Below, piece after piece: positions 1 through 12,711 of a stretch of 64,000 bases of DNA. Position 1 is the first letter of the stretch. Each line of letters begins with the position of its first letter. The translations under genes were made by a program, and so were the position numbers. Origin of the DNA: Apium graveolens. Its lineage: Eukaryota > Streptophyta > Magnoliopsida > Apiales > Apiaceae. The stretch covers positions 60,929,227 to 60,993,226 of the forward strand of contig NC_133657.1 of NCBI RefSeq assembly GCF_009905375.1. Reading direction: 5' to 3'. The notes under the pieces were generated by a model that did not search any database, had not been told where the DNA came from, and saw only the letters and a program-made list of their open reading frames with translations.

Positions 1-1098
1 TGTATACAACGAAGTACCACACATGTTTTGCATTTTTCATCTACTTGGAAACATTAAAACCAAGTTCAAGAAAAATTTGAAGAGGATAAATGATGAATTC
101 CTTTCTGCTGCAAATGCGTATATATTGAAAAAATTTAACTATCACATGTCTGAACTTAGGAAGATTGATAAAAGAGTTCAACAATATTTACAAGAGGTTG
201 GGTATGAGAAATGGGCTAAGGTTTTCTCAGCAAATAACAGATATTCAAACATGACTTCAAATGTTGCAGAGTCTTTGAATGATGCCATAATCTCAATAAG
301 GGAGCTTCCTATTTGTATAATGTTAGAGAGTAATGTTAGAGAGTTTGCGAGCTTTACTACAAAAATGGAGCTGGAAGAACAGAATTGAGGCAAATGCAAC
401 ATCAACATACTTAACAAGGAAATATGAAGAACTTTTGAAGGCAAATTTCCACCTCTTAGTTGATTTAACGGTATATTTTACAACTTACAACATTAATTTT
501 TTTCCACAAACTATAAGTACATAATTTATGTTCTTATTCAGTTTTATATGTCTAATTTTTCTTCAAATAATTAGGTGCACCCATCAAATGATATTTTTTT
601 TGAGGTGTATAATAACGAGAAGAAATTTGTGGTTAATCTGAGTACTAAGACTTGCAACTGCAATAGGTATGTTAAACTAAATTAATTCTTAACTTATTTT
701 CATGTAATAGCACTTTACTTTTTATATTATATTGATCTTTTTATTTTCTTTGAAGGTACAAATGGATCAAATACAATGTTCCCATGCCATTGCCATTTTA
801 CAGAAAACAAGACTCAATCCTTATGACTATTGTTCAAGATATTATCAGAAAGAAATGATGCTTGCAGCTTATACAGAAGTCATTTATCCAGTTGGAAAGA
901 AGGACACCTGGCAAGTTCCAGAACATATCAAAGCTGTGATAGTCTATCCTCCAGAAGGGAGAGTTAAAGTTGGTAGACCAAAGACGAAAAATTAAATCTC
1001 ATTGGGAAAGAAGTTCAAAAACACAAGTGCAATGTGGAAAATGTAATCAATTTGGGCATAACAGAAGGACCTGCAGAAATGCATTAAAAAATACTTAG
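1..1098 (+). pseudogene. MULE (MuDR-type) transposase, C-terminal part, broken
   Basis: The reading frame enters from the left edge. It shows the end of the transposase core, a SWIM-type zinc finger split over an intron (CNC near 655, then QCSHAIAIL near 777-806), and a C-terminal CCHC zinc knuckle CGKCNQFGHNRRTC (about 1031-1072), ending at TAG 1096-1098. Introns look like about 470-574 and 667-755. MuDR-family transposases end in exactly this SWIM plus knuckle order. The gene is dead: a 13-bp tandem duplication at 320-345 shifts the frame, a further one-base shift lies in an A-run near 985, and the joint between the two SWIM halves also looks one base out. The DDE catalytic core would lie outside the window. 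Confidence 0.85.
320..345 (+). repeat. 13-bp tandem duplication inside the transposase
   Basis: ATGTTAGAGAGTA is followed at once by ATGTTAGAGAGTT. One copy restores the frame expected for MuDR transposases (a leucine-rich stretch followed by RIEANATS), so the second copy is a frameshifting duplication. Confidence 0.85.
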
Positions 1099-1389
1099 TT
1101 TATTCAATGTTCATTACATAACTTCAGTTGCAGATATTGTATTGTTTACATATAAATAAAGCAAATAAACTTAGTTTATATGACATTTGGAAGAATTCTG
1201 CAATCTAGTATTATTTTAAAAAAATTATATTATAAAAAATTTTGTCTTTATCACATTTTTTATTCAATACATTTTTAATTTTAGACTGTTATATAACAAT
1301 ATGCAATATTAGTATAAATGTTAACCATTATGTAACCTCATAAAGTAAATTGATGAACTAGTTAAAACAAAAGTAGCAAAATACTAAAA

Positions 1390-2770
1390 AATATATATAT
1401 GAATTTAACCATATATGCAACCCCTTACGCAACACAACCAAATTTTAAGCAAATATGCAACCCCTTATGCAACACATCAATATTTTAAGCAAATATGCAA
1501 CCCTTTATGCAACCTTTTATGAAACCTATACTGTAACTAACAATAAACTTTGCAACCACTTTTAAAACAACTTATTAAACATAAATAAGTTATTGAAAGA
1601 AAAAAGATTATAAATGCAGTAAATGTGAAAATGGACCAAAATAAAGCTCAAACACACCAGCTCAAGCTATTTGGTTTAACTTTTGCAACTTATCAAAAAA
1701 CTAATTATGCAACCAAAGATATTGGTTTTATATGTAAACAGATCTGTAACTTTAAAAAAACAAGATCTCAACAATTGAAAACACATATAAAGCTCAATAA
1801 TTAAAAAAACAACTATCTACTTCATATACTTAAAGCATAAATTGTATTGATTCATTTTGCACAACTTGTAAAACATGTCTTTCATATCTAGCATAAAAAT
1901 ATTGAGCTACCCTAATTACATTGTTAATTGAAATAACTCCTAATTGATCTAGATAATCCATTACATAAAACCGAAATCTAGATCTAAAACCCTCAGCCGA
2001 AGGTGTCAAAGTCGTCCAGAATGTGAAATTTATCCAACATTTGTGGATTCTTAGAGCTCTTCGGAGATTATTGTTAAAACGAATATGGATTTTTATAATA
2101 TCCAGATTCATATTAAATGGCCTTTGTAGATTTCTTACTACCCTGAAATATATAGGGTTTGCAATATCCCAACTGAATATCCCATTAATGCACTGAAATT
2201 GAGTCAATTCTTCTAGGGTTCTTTCATCCATTATTTCAAAGTGCCCTGCAATGCATCAAGACTTTTATATACCAACTGACTAAAGATCATAAACATGTCT
2301 AAAGATTATAAACATGTCATTCACATATTTTATGAACATGTCATTCACATATTATCATTATAATGTTTATTAAAACATTAGCAACATTATATGCAACTTA
2401 GCATCCTAATATGCAACCTTGTGATCAACTTAATTCATTTTAACAATAATCCTTGTAAAATCCTCCCAAAATATATCTAACTGCTAATTGCAACTAAACT
2501 GAGTGCCTCTGCGGGGCCAATTAACCAAAAGCAACTAAATCCTAAATCACCAAATTAGTCAACTATAACTTCATCTACAAAAGATTATGCAACTAATGTT
2601 GCAAATTACAACTAGTTGCAACCTTCTATACAACACTTTATGCAAATTACCCAAACTACTTGGTAAATATACCCTTACTATTATACAATCTAATTTGTAA
2701 CTAATATTGCAATTTACAACTAGTTGCAACATATTATGCAACTCTTTATGAAACTAAACCAAAAAGTCCT
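1390..2770. repeat. Dispersed TATGCAAC-type repeats in the MULE spacer
   Basis: Between the transposase and the ULP-like gene the sequence is AT-rich and studded with about 16 or more copies of (T)ATGCAAC or TTGCAAC, often paired as ATGCAACCCCTTATGCAAC (for example 1407-1440, 1456-1480, 1494-1530, 2388-2425, 2585-2645, 2703-2755). The copies are degenerate and irregularly spaced. No function is known to me; clustered transposase-binding motifs would be one explanation. Confidence 0.6.
1830..2231 (-). CDS. Hypothetical protein in the MULE spacer (133 aa)
   Basis: An intact 133-codon frame starts MDERTLEELTQFQCINGIFS and carries a regular mix of hydrophobic and charged residues, unlike the low-complexity frames around it. 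I do not recognise a family. It lies downstream of, and on the same strand as, the ULP-like pseudogene, so it may be an accessory or captured piece of the same MULE. It could equally be a chance ORF: there is no splice or expression evidence, and the GCAAC repeats surround and partly overlap it. Confidence 0.3.
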   Translation of the reverse strand: MDERTLEELTQFQCINGIFSWDIANPIYFRVVRNLQRPFNMNLDIIKIHIRFNNNLRRALRIHKCWINFTFWTTLTPSAEGFRSRFRFYVMDYLDQLGVISINNVIRVAQYFYARYERHVLQVVQNESIQFML

Positions 2771-2983
2771 AAAACTAAATAAATATAAAAGAAACAACAA
2801 ATACAACAAATACCAATAAACATAAATAGTTACATCTTAATAATAAGAAATCAAATCCATTATAATATTTTCATGTCTGAGTAGCAAACAGAGTACTAAA
2901 AATAAAGAACTACATAAATATGTTGAATGATAAATTTTAATGATATCTTACTTGGTTCTCTTTGTTCGTTTGGCCATCTTCTT

Positions 2984-5900
2984 CTAATCTTCACCAGCTT
3001 TTGTTGTCCTCATTTTCTTCTCTTTGACATTCTGCACATAATCAGCTGGATCTTCAGTATAATCATTAACATACTTCGTTTCACTATCATATTGATAAAT
3101 CTCCTTTCCAAGTGCATGTGAATACAATGAAAATCCAACTCCTGATCTCTGATTTGCAAGATCAAAATATTTTCTCAAAAACACTTTATCCATGGAAAAA
3201 TATTCTGCAATTGATAGCATATACATTCCACTGTCCTTGAATAAAAGAAATTACACAAAACAAAGTTTAAAAAATAAGGTAAACTACAAATTTCATTAAA
3301 AGAAAGATAACCTATATTAATTAACATATAAAAACTCACATCACTGTAACATGAGGATAACGTTGATTCGAAATTGTTTTAAGGCAATCAGTGTGCCCCT
3401 TTTCCCTATAATACTAAGCAGTGAAATCAATATTAGTCCTTGTATAAAAATCAGTCAGGACCAGGAAATGAGGCAGTAATTGAGAGAAAGGAAGAAATTC
3501 ATTCCTCATAACATCATGAATTGAACTGTTATTCTCCAAAGTATTAAAAACACATAATGCTCTTTCATGAAAGCTCAAAACCCCTAGCAGCCAGTGTCCA
3601 TACTCATTAAACCATATTGGGAATAAAACATAATCTACCTCAAACCAAGCAGTAGCATAAGGTAGAGAACTTCCTTTTATGATATCCATAATGTCGGTTC
3701 TCGAGCTGAGCATAGCCTGGTCAATATTCTCATGATCTGGGATATCCGCATATAGCGACATTAGCATATCCTGGAACTTAGTATCTGTTGTAATGAACTT
3801 GACTACACACTTTGGGTTGTACTTTGACGCCTTCCTCAGGTAGTAGAAATAAACATCAACATGCTACAATTTTTTTAAAAAAAGAATTACAAATGAAAAA
3901 AATAGAATATACATCACCTTAAAAACAATTACAAATGACATAAAGAAATTTAAAAGATACATGATATAGTAACTACGCCAACAAAAACAAGAAGTGGAAA
4001 AAAAACCAAGGATGACTTACAGACTTGGAGAGATTAAAACTACCATACTAAATGGCATGAAACCAAATTTTCTGAGATATCAACTTTGACCCCAATTTCA
4101 GAGGAGGATTGATGATATTTTCATCTTCAGAATAAAAAAAAAATCTTGGGAAAAGATCAAGGAATAACATAAGTACAAAATACTTGAACAATTTTCAAAA
4201 ACTATAAATATGGTAAATTGTTAAGTATCTATTCTTCGGAAGGAGTCCACTTTCCAACCAATTGTAGTACTCTGAACTCAAATCTAATGCTGGTAAAGCC
4301 CCAATATTGTCATCCAGGGGACAAATCCCAAAATCTTTATTTTCTTTCTCAGAAACAGCACCTCCTAAGTTAGAGCCAAAATTCCACAAAAATGGAGATT
4401 GCAAATAAGTTGGTACCTTAAAGGGTCTTCTTGGCAAGTGAGTTATCATACCCGTGTTCCGTAATACAAATACTTTATAAGTATGCTATAAAATATGCAA
4501 AACACATATATATAAATAAAAAATTAAAATAATCAAATGATGATAGAAACATTAAAAATAGGGCATATGCATATAGTCTACTAAAAAAGAAAAGATAATA
4601 AAGACTTACCACTCTAGCATCTTTCATAGAAAAGTGGTCTGTTTTGTTGAAAACAGTTCCTAGGTCTTCAATAATATAAGATGCGTTGCACATTGTATTC
4701 TTTGAAACATCATGTGAAACTTGGAGAATAATGTTATCAACATTATCAGTATCTACCGACATTATTTCCCCCCCACAGAAGATGAAATCTTGAACGCTGA
4801 CCCAACTCCATCTCCAATAATGTGTGGAGCTTCAGAAAGTACTGATCCAACCTCTTTAGCAACTGTGGTAGTTTTATTTTTATCAGTTGCAACATCAAAT
4901 GCAACTTCCCCTGTATTAACTTTCTCACATGCATTCAGAAGTTTTCCAGAATCTGCCTCACCTGCAACTTTAGTACCAGCCCCTGGCTCATATGCAACTC
5001 TCATACCAGTGGTCCCATCGTCATATTCCTCCATGCATTTTTCTATTTCTTTCATAGTACTTGGAGAATAATCGTCTACACACCCAACAGCTTCATTGCC
5101 TTCACAACTAATAGGTATATCATTCATTTCTTCAACAAAAAAAATTCACATGTTTTATCAATATCTTTAACAACTACATGAGTAACTCCAAATCCAATAG
5201 CCCCTCCATCAGTTGATGGCACAAATCCAGAATTTGACACCTAATTATCATCATTATATTAAAAGAACATTTTAAAAAGTACTCAAATTAGGTAATTGAA
5301 TACTACAATTTAAATAATTACCTCATTAGCAACATTATTTTATTTTTCAAAATTTTCAGGTACAAAGCCATCAGTGTTTCCTTTTTCACTAACATTATCT
5401 TCATCACCAACCTAGAAAAAACAATAACAAAAAGTAATGCAGAGGAAAAAAACTAAAATTGAAATTTATAATGAATATAGAAAACAAATATATACCTTTT
5501 TCATGAACAAGTCACGAAGCTTTAATAGTTCAACATTAAAGTACGATCGATGTTCATTAATAATATCTTTCAAATTTCCTACGTCAGAAGTCAATTTTTT
5601 TGACCACTCTCCAACTTCTTCAACTATTTTTGCATTTTCTTCAACAACTGTTCTGATGAGTTAGAAACAATATTCTGAGATATTTGACCAAGCCTTCTTA
5701 CTAGCTCAATAAAATCGTCATCTGAAGCTTCATTAGTGGTAAAACCCTTGGCAATGGTACATTTAATTCCAAGTTTATTCAAATGAAACTTTAGAATATG
5801 ATCCTCTGTTGGGCTAAATTCCTTAAGTTGTAACTAAAAAAGGAAATAAATTGGAAAATAAAAATTACAAGCCATATAGAAGAATGAATAATGGGAAAAA

Positions 5901-6741
5901 CATAGCATAGAAAAATATATTATATACCTCGTCTGATCCAAGGGACAAAGATCGGTAGTAATCTTCAAATTTCCCCAAAGAATCATTCGACCAATTGAGT
6001 AAACGAGGTATTTAAACACCTTTGTTGTCACAATATTTCCCATTTAAATATGGGTAGCACTCGTAGAACCATAACTGAAAAGCATATGGAAATCCGTTAA
6101 GACGGTAGTAGTAATCCTATGAAGTTGTACTCGCACCGTACTTAAGCGACTCTAAAGTCATATTGAACATATCTTTGCCCCAAGGAAAGTCATCAAACTT
6201 ATCAGAATCCAAAATGTCCAAATCACCCTTAGAAATCTGAGAATCCGTGGTTGATGTAAGCAAGAAATGATACAGTAAATATAGCCTAGCCATCTTGATA
6301 GCATCAATATCATTCTTCTATCTTTTCCAAGAATACTATTCTTAATAGAACTCTTAAACACTGGGTAAGTACCACTATAATAAGCCTCAACAAAGCCATT
6401 TTCCACCTTTGAATATCTCATTTTATCGTAATTACCTACACAAAGAAGACCCGTAACAGTAGTAAACTCCTTCATACCAAACTTCAATATCTTTCCAGAA
6501 ACACCAACCCAAATCTCATCCTCATTAGATTGCTTTAACTGCCTAACCAAAAGATTGTGAGTCAACTGATTTTGAACCTTGAAATTTGGTAAATCCATAA
6601 GATGACCAAAGCAACGGTTCTTTAAAGCAGATAGTTGGCTATCAGAAAGTAGCGCTCGAAGATCCGAAATATGGTCATATTTATTCACGCAGCTTATCTT
6701 AGCACCCTTATGCATATCAAGTGGTATAATGTATCTCATAT
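2984..6741 (-). pseudogene. ULP1-like cysteine protease gene carried by the MULE (DUF1985 + peptidase C48), decayed
   Basis: The first exon (6741 to about 5936) is a DUF1985 domain, with FGHLMDLPNFKVQNQLTHNL and EIWVGVSGKILKFGMKEFTT, a later NGFPYAFQLWFYECYPYLNG block and two in-frame stops. Then come a helical segment (5835-5490), an acidic linker (about 5410-4609) with frame breaks, an exon at about 4449-4200, one at about 4170-4025, and the protease exons (about 3863-3414 and 3240-2984). The protease part has HVDVYFYYLRKASKYNPK, the catalytic His in GHWLLGV (His near 3596), FNTL where families usually have DSL, and DSGMYMLSIAEYF where the catalytic Cys is expected (DCG). Such DUF1985-C48 genes are known passengers of Kaonashi-type MULEs. 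Frame breaks and the Cys-to-Ser change indicate an inactive relic. Confidence 0.8.
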
Positions 6742-7221
6742 CTTATGAAACAAACAGAAAATCAGATATTTATAATTCAAAAACTAGTAAACAAAAAACA
6801 TATAAATAACCCAACTATAAACATAATAACACATAATCCAATCGTAAAAAAACAACCAATCCAGTTATAAACATAATAACCAATACAACTATCATTCGAT
6901 AACTAAATCTCATATTTCAAAATATTATCAAAATTGAAACAGTAACTCACTAGCAGACCCGCTCTAAATATGAATAACACAATAAAATTGAAAAATTGCA
7001 GAAAAAAGAGAGAGTAGGTAGGCAGTGTAGGTGAGGTTGGTGGTGGGGGACATGGCCACGTTCAAACTCATGGTACAGAAATCATGAATTTGCAAGTCTA
7101 TTGAGAAGCATTAAGACACATTAGTTGAATGTAACCAGGAATATTAGTCATAGTCAATTCAAACAAACAACAAACATTCGATAAGTAAAAACACGAAATG
7201 TAAAGCACAATGTGTATCACC
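6742..7221. other. Intron-like spacer left of the copia insertion
   Basis: AT-rich sequence with no plausible coding frame. A good - strand 3' splice site (pyrimidine-rich, ending ATAAG) abuts the DUF1985 exon at about 6742. The last five bases (7217-7221, TCACC) are the left target-site duplication of the copia element. Confidence 0.6.
7217..7221. repeat. Target-site duplication TCACC (left)
   Basis: Identical to 20469-20473 on the other side of the element; 5 bp is the usual copia duplication length. Confidence 0.95.
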
Positions 7222-8529
7222 TGTTAGGTCCCAATTTGTTTGTAGAAGGGGGGTTGAATGCAAACAATACCGTTTAATCGAATAAAATACGGAATAAAAT
7301 TGTGAAACAAAATTCAAGTTAAATAAAACTTTTATTAAACTTGAAAGGTGTTACAACTACGATATCGGTTACAAGGGATTAATCTCAAATCAATTATTAC
7401 AAATCTAGAATAAATTCGACATAAACTTTTTCTATTTTTGTAATTAAAAGATCAAATGCTAAATGCGATTTGAGATTAAGTTCTAGGGATTTTAATCCGC
7501 TAGATTGATACACAAGAACAAGATAAATATTTCTAGTTGATTGGATTTAACTTTACAATCTAGAAATTTAATCTTGAAGAAAAGCAGATGAAAAATAAAA
7601 TGTTGAGCCTTTGGTTTCTGCTGAGTTCTTGACTTGTGTTTTTGTTGAATTATTGCATGATATCTTCTGCTGTGTTTCTGTTTGTTTAAGTAAACAAAAC
7701 CATCTAGTTTACTCAGCAAGACTTTCGGCAAGACAATCAAATGAACTGGTATGACAATCCATTTGAACTGGTAGGACTTTCGGTGAGACTATCCTTTTGA
7801 ACTAGCAAGACAATCCCAATAGCTAGCAAGACAATCAGAATGAACTAGCAAGACTTTCGATATGACTATCAATTGTCATACCGATTGTCATAGTAGTTCA
7901 AATTAAAATTGTCTTACTGAATTATTAATAGATTTTAATCTAATAATAATTCTGAAAATCCTTAATATTAATTCTGAATTAATTAATCAATTAATTCAAT
8001 TAATCAATAAATTAATCTTTGCAGATATAATTTATTTTCTTAATTAAATTATATGACTTAATTAATTAATAGAGAATTAATATTAATCTTGAGCAGCAAC
8101 CATTCTTCTGAAAATCTTCTGAAAATTACTGTCAAGTATGAATCAATTCCACCACTTCAATGTTGACACTCGATGTACTGTCTGGTTCATGAGTGACTAA
8201 CTTCCGTGACGTTTCTTGAAGTCTTGACATTGATACTCTTGATTTTCTTCAGACTAAATCCTTGTAATTAATTGATACCCTGACGAGATCTCTGTCACTT
8301 GATTAAGTCCACAATCCTGATTTATATCACTGAGGCTTGATCAATTTCTTGAGCTTCTTCCAGTGAATTAAGTCTTCAAGTCTATAGATGAATAATGTAT
8401 CTTAACCCTTTGACAGATGTTACTATATGAGATCTTTCTGACGATAGATCCACTATTTACTTATTACATTCTTATTTGAGTTGAGTTAAATCCTCGAATA
8501 AACGAATAGGCTATGACATATGCCTTTCA
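7222..8529 (-). repeat. 3' LTR of the Sirevirus-type element
   Basis: 1308 bp, TGTTAGGTCC...GCCTTTCA on +. Positions 7713-7915 hold a cluster of AGCAAGACAATC / GGTATGACAATC motifs in both orientations, ending in a perfect hairpin. The same motif recurs between pol and the env-like ORF. The short open frames inside the LTR are not genes. Confidence 0.97.
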
Positions 8530-8545
8530 ATCTCCCCCTATTTGC
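8530..8545 (-). other. Polypurine tract
   Basis: On the - strand AAATAGGGGGAGAT lies directly before the 3' LTR start (TGAAAGG). It is the expected plus-strand primer site. Confidence 0.9.
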
Positions 8546-8791
8546 TTGTTAGACAATAACAACAAATACCTAGAGGATAACTCAACTAACAAATAAGAAA
8601 AAGATATAAACAGTAATGTAAAGTAAATAGCAGAAAAGTTCTGGATTATATTTAACATTTTCCAGATTCCAAATGAAATTTACAAGTGAATACAAGATAG
8701 ATGTTCCTCTAGCCTGAACATATAACTACATTAGACTATCTTGATTCATAAAGCTCTAATCATATTACATTGAGTTTTGAGCTAATTGACT

Positions 8792-11700
8792 TCAGTTGTC
8801 TTTTCTTCTGACTTCACCTTCTTCTAAATCTTGAAGCAATTCCTTGTCAAAGACACGATCCTTTTCTGAAGTGAAGCTTGCTGGTCTGACTGGTTGAACT
8901 CCAATTGACTTCAGCTTATTCTTGATCTGATTGTACCTTTTAATATTCTTTTCATAATAAGCTTGAATCAAATCAGCAGCTTGAGTCTTCAACATGGATG
9001 AGTATCCAGCAGTTCTTAAATGATGTTCCATCCAGACCAGATGCTTAGCTGAGTAGTCTTTAAGAGATTGTACATCTAGCTGACAGATTTGAAGACAATC
9101 AGACTTAAAGAATCTCACCTGATGAGGATTGTTGACCACTTGAGGACTAGCCCTGCTGGCAAACTCTTTAAGCCTTTCTCGAAGAACTTCATTCAATTCT
9201 GAGCTTCTTTTGACTTTGTTTAAAAGAACCCAAATCTCTGACAAAGAACGATTCTCAAACATATGAAGTGACACCTTGAAAGATCCTTCACTCTGACAAT
9301 ATACAAAAATGCTCATCTCATTTAGGGATCTATCAAAAGCAGCTGTGATCCTTGAGACTTCAATCTTGATAGCATTCATGTACATATCATTGTTAGGATT
9401 TGAGATTTCCAGCTTGTCAAGAAGATGTAGGAACTGTCTATCATTGTTAGTGCTCAGCTGAGGCATATCAAGTACTCTCCTAGCTTCATCCCATTTCTCA
9501 CCAATCTTCAGTCTGACATCTCTTCTCCTTTCTTGAGCCTTAATGTCATGAAGACGTTGCTTTTGTAGAGTTTCTGTTCTTTGTATGTCTTTCCTCTTGT
9601 CAATGATCTGAGAGACCTTCTTGAGTTCAGCTTCTTTTCTTTTCATCTCTGACTGCTCCTTCTGAAATTCTTTCTCAAACAGAAGATCCATTTGAGCTTC
9701 TTCTTCCCACTCTCCAAAATCACTTTCCTCTTCAGCTTCAAATAACTCATCTTTATCTTCCTGAACTGGTTCAGTGGGAATGTCAAAAATATCAAAGTCA
9801 TCCTGTTCTCCACTGTAGTAGACATCATCAGCCTTTCCTTTGTCTCCAGCAGAGGTATCTTTTTCTTTTTCTTTCCCCTTTCCACTACTCCCTTTCTTCT
9901 CCCCCTTAGTTGAGGGATCCTCTACTGATTTTCCCTTAGATCCTCCATGACCTCCATCACCTCCCGAGCCTGAGCCTCCACCAGACGGCCCTTCAAAGTA
10001 AGTTCTTTGTTCTTCATTGGGACAGTGAGAATTTTTGATCATGTAGTACAGGTGCTTCATCCCTTCATTCAGATGTTCCATACCTGTCTCTATCTTCAGA
10101 AATCTAGAGGAATCCAGTGAATGATTCATTTCAACCAAATCTTCAAGAGAAGTCATCCTTGTATGTAGAGAGCAGAAGTCAGAAATGTCATCAGCTGATA
10201 AAGTTGGAGTTTCCTGAATGGAATTAAGCTTTGGTGTGACAGTGTTCTTGAGATCTGAGATATCATTCCTTATGAGTGCCAGCTGATTGTTGACAGAGGT
10301 GGAAGAAGAAGACCGTTCAACCACTTGTGCTTTGAATGTTTGAGCTTCAGCTTGGCTTTTAGCAAGTTCTTCTTTTAGGGCAGCAATTTGAGCTAACAGG
10401 TTTACAGTATCAGTGTCTGTGTGTGCTCTCACCTGAATTTCACTCGTGTTTGGTTCACTCACCTCACGTGCTTGTGTTTCTCTCAATATAATTGCGCGTG
10501 AGGAGTCTTCCTGTTGCTGTTCTTCTGTACCTGCAGTAAAAATCACCCTAGCCTCTTCAAGAGAGGTCAGTGGTGGTGCAATGGGAATTCGCGAGTCCCG
10601 ATCCTCAGTCAAACCTATCATTTCATGTGAAATAGATGTCTGAATTACTTCAGGGATAGATTGACCGAGTTGCCCTCCACTTTCTCCAGATAAATCTGCG
10701 AGTGGAGAATCCCGTGACGGAGCCAGAGGTGTTTGATCTGGGAGGGGAGAAAATGACTCTATTAAGGATGGCGGAGAGTCAGATTTTCCCTCTGAAGCAT
10801 GTGACTGCTCTTCTGCCGTAACTATGGCAGGCACTGTAACCGATTCTACGTGCACTCCTCGCTCTGTGTCCTGAGTATGATCTGGGGAAGTGTATGGTTC
10901 CATTGTGAGTAATGGAATTATGCTTGACTCAGTGCAAGATGCCATGGCCCTATGGCGAATTTTAATGGATGCATCCTGTTGAGAGAATGCCTCTAGTAAC
11001 TGTTCATTGGCCATTTCAAAGTCCATGTCCTGTTGGGAGGATAAGGATGGGCTTTCAGATGCCTCAGAATATGTTCTTCTTTTCTTAGGAGGAGGCAGAG
11101 CTGAGGGTTCACTCATATTTAACAATGTACTACTTCCTAGTAATCTTCTGGGTAACATTTTAGACAGTGGGGGAGAGGTTGAGATAGAATGTAACTTTGT
11201 GTTTGGCTCTATGACCTGGGATTGAAGCTGTGGTTCTACAACTTCATGGTCAGCCCTATCAACCACTGGGGGTCTTTCAACAGAAGTAGGAAGGGAGTGA
11301 GAGTGAGGAATTACTACCTGTAATGGAAGAGCATCTGATGTTGGAGGAGCCTGGGTGGCTTGAACCACTGGAGGTTGAGGTTGCTGTTCATGACCGGGAA
11401 GATTGAAAATAGGTAAAGGAATATAAGTGGCCATGAAAGCAGATACAAGTACTGGAACTTGCATGAATTTGAAGGTTGTGTCTTGGCGAGTGTAAATCTT
11501 TTTGCTAACTGGAGGGGGTTTGGTTACTGCAGAGTTAGCAAAAAGGGCTTTGTGTTCAGGTGTGAGAAGATGATCTGCTATAAGCATGAGAAAACGAGCA
11601 TAGTAACATGATACCCTACGATTTGTAGAATGATCACGTAAAGCAGAAGTTAGACGTCTCAAGAGAATGGGAAAAAGTAGTTTGCCAAAATTGATCCTTT

Positions 11701-12208
11701 GATTGAAAACAACCGCAAGACCAATATACTGCAGAGTGGAAGTGATGTTATGAAAATTGGATTTTGTGCAGTTGGCAAACACTTTGGAAAGTGTATCAAA
11801 GAAAATATCCCATTCAGACACCAAATTGGATTTAGAAAGTTTGGTTAAATTGATCACCCCCTAATAGTGAATAGCATGGAAAAAATTTGTGATATCATTT
11901 TCAGAGGGTAAATTACAGAAATTGTCTAGTGAAAAATTTAACGCACGATTGACGACTGTTTCATCAACTACATACTGTGTGTTTGCGACGGTGAATGAAA
12001 AATATTTTGAATCATCGGCCACAGTAGAGGTTGTGCAAATCAGTCTAAGAAGATCGACATTTAAAATCACATTTGATTTTATAGCAGAGCTAACAATCGA
12101 ATGGTCATTTAAAAATCTAATCCAAGGCTTAAATTTTTCAACATCACATTTTTCTGGATTAAAATAACCAACCTGATTATGCGCGACAATTTGGAAATTG
12201 AGAGCCAT
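8792..12208 (-). pseudogene. Env-like ORF of the Sirevirus (1138 codons with one in-frame TAG)
   Basis: The frame opens at ATG 12208 (MALNFQIVAHNQVGYFNPEK) and runs to 8792, broken only by a TAG at 11861-11863; both parts are in the same frame. Order of features: a globular N-terminal part (about 300 aa, including INLTKLSKSNLVSEWDIFFD), a long Pro/Ser/Thr-rich low-complexity region, a coiled coil (LLAQIAALKEELAKSQAEAQ), a Gly/Ser/Lys-rich stretch, an acidic block (EAEEESDFGEWEEEAQ), then a charged helical segment and a C-terminal helical domain. It occupies the env-like position of Sireviruses, after pol and before the polypurine tract. I see no clear signal peptide or transmembrane helix, so a real envelope role is doubtful. 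Confidence 0.8.
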
Positions 12209-12609
12209 TTAAAATAATAATAAGACACACACTTTCAGAATTTTAAGAATAATATTAAGAAAATTCGAATTAATTAAATTAATTTAATAATTCGAATTAA
12301 ATTAATTATAATCGAAAAAATTAGACAGAAATGTATCTCGTTAAAATTCTTAACTCACAAACGCAGTTTTGAAAAGCCAAAAGACACAAAACAGAAATTG
12401 AAATTAAAATTAAAAATAACCAAAATAAATAAATAAAAAAAAAACAGAAACTAATTTTGATTTGTTTTTGTTTTTTTTTTTAACAAAAATCCAACAGCAC
12501 CTCTGTATATATATACTTGTATGTATATATCACAAAGTGATGAATTTGTATGCTGAGTAAAAACTCGAGCAATTAAGATCAACAATGGCAGTTGGGGTTT
12601 GATTAAGAT

Positions 12610-12706
12610 CGAGTAGAGAGAGAGAGGAGAGAAAACTGTTCGAATTTTTTGAAAGAAAAGAAAACTGATGTGATTTGAAGGAAAACTGAACTGTACGCCT
12701 TTATAT
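12610..12706 (-). promoter_or_regulatory. Putative internal promoter of the env-like ORF
   Basis: Reading the - strand, a TATA box (ATATAAAGG, 12706-12698) is followed by a CT-rich leader (CTCTCCTCTCTCTCTCTAC, about 12632-12613), and then about 400 nt of AT-rich leader before ATG 12208. The arrangement looks like a plant core promoter. It lies directly downstream of five hairpins built from the LTR motif. Inference only; no transcript evidence. Confidence 0.45.
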
Positions 12707-12711
12707 TACAG

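Noticed and set aside
7492..7740. 82-codon frame, identical to one at 19431-19679
   Set aside because: Both lie in the two LTR copies of one element; not a gene.
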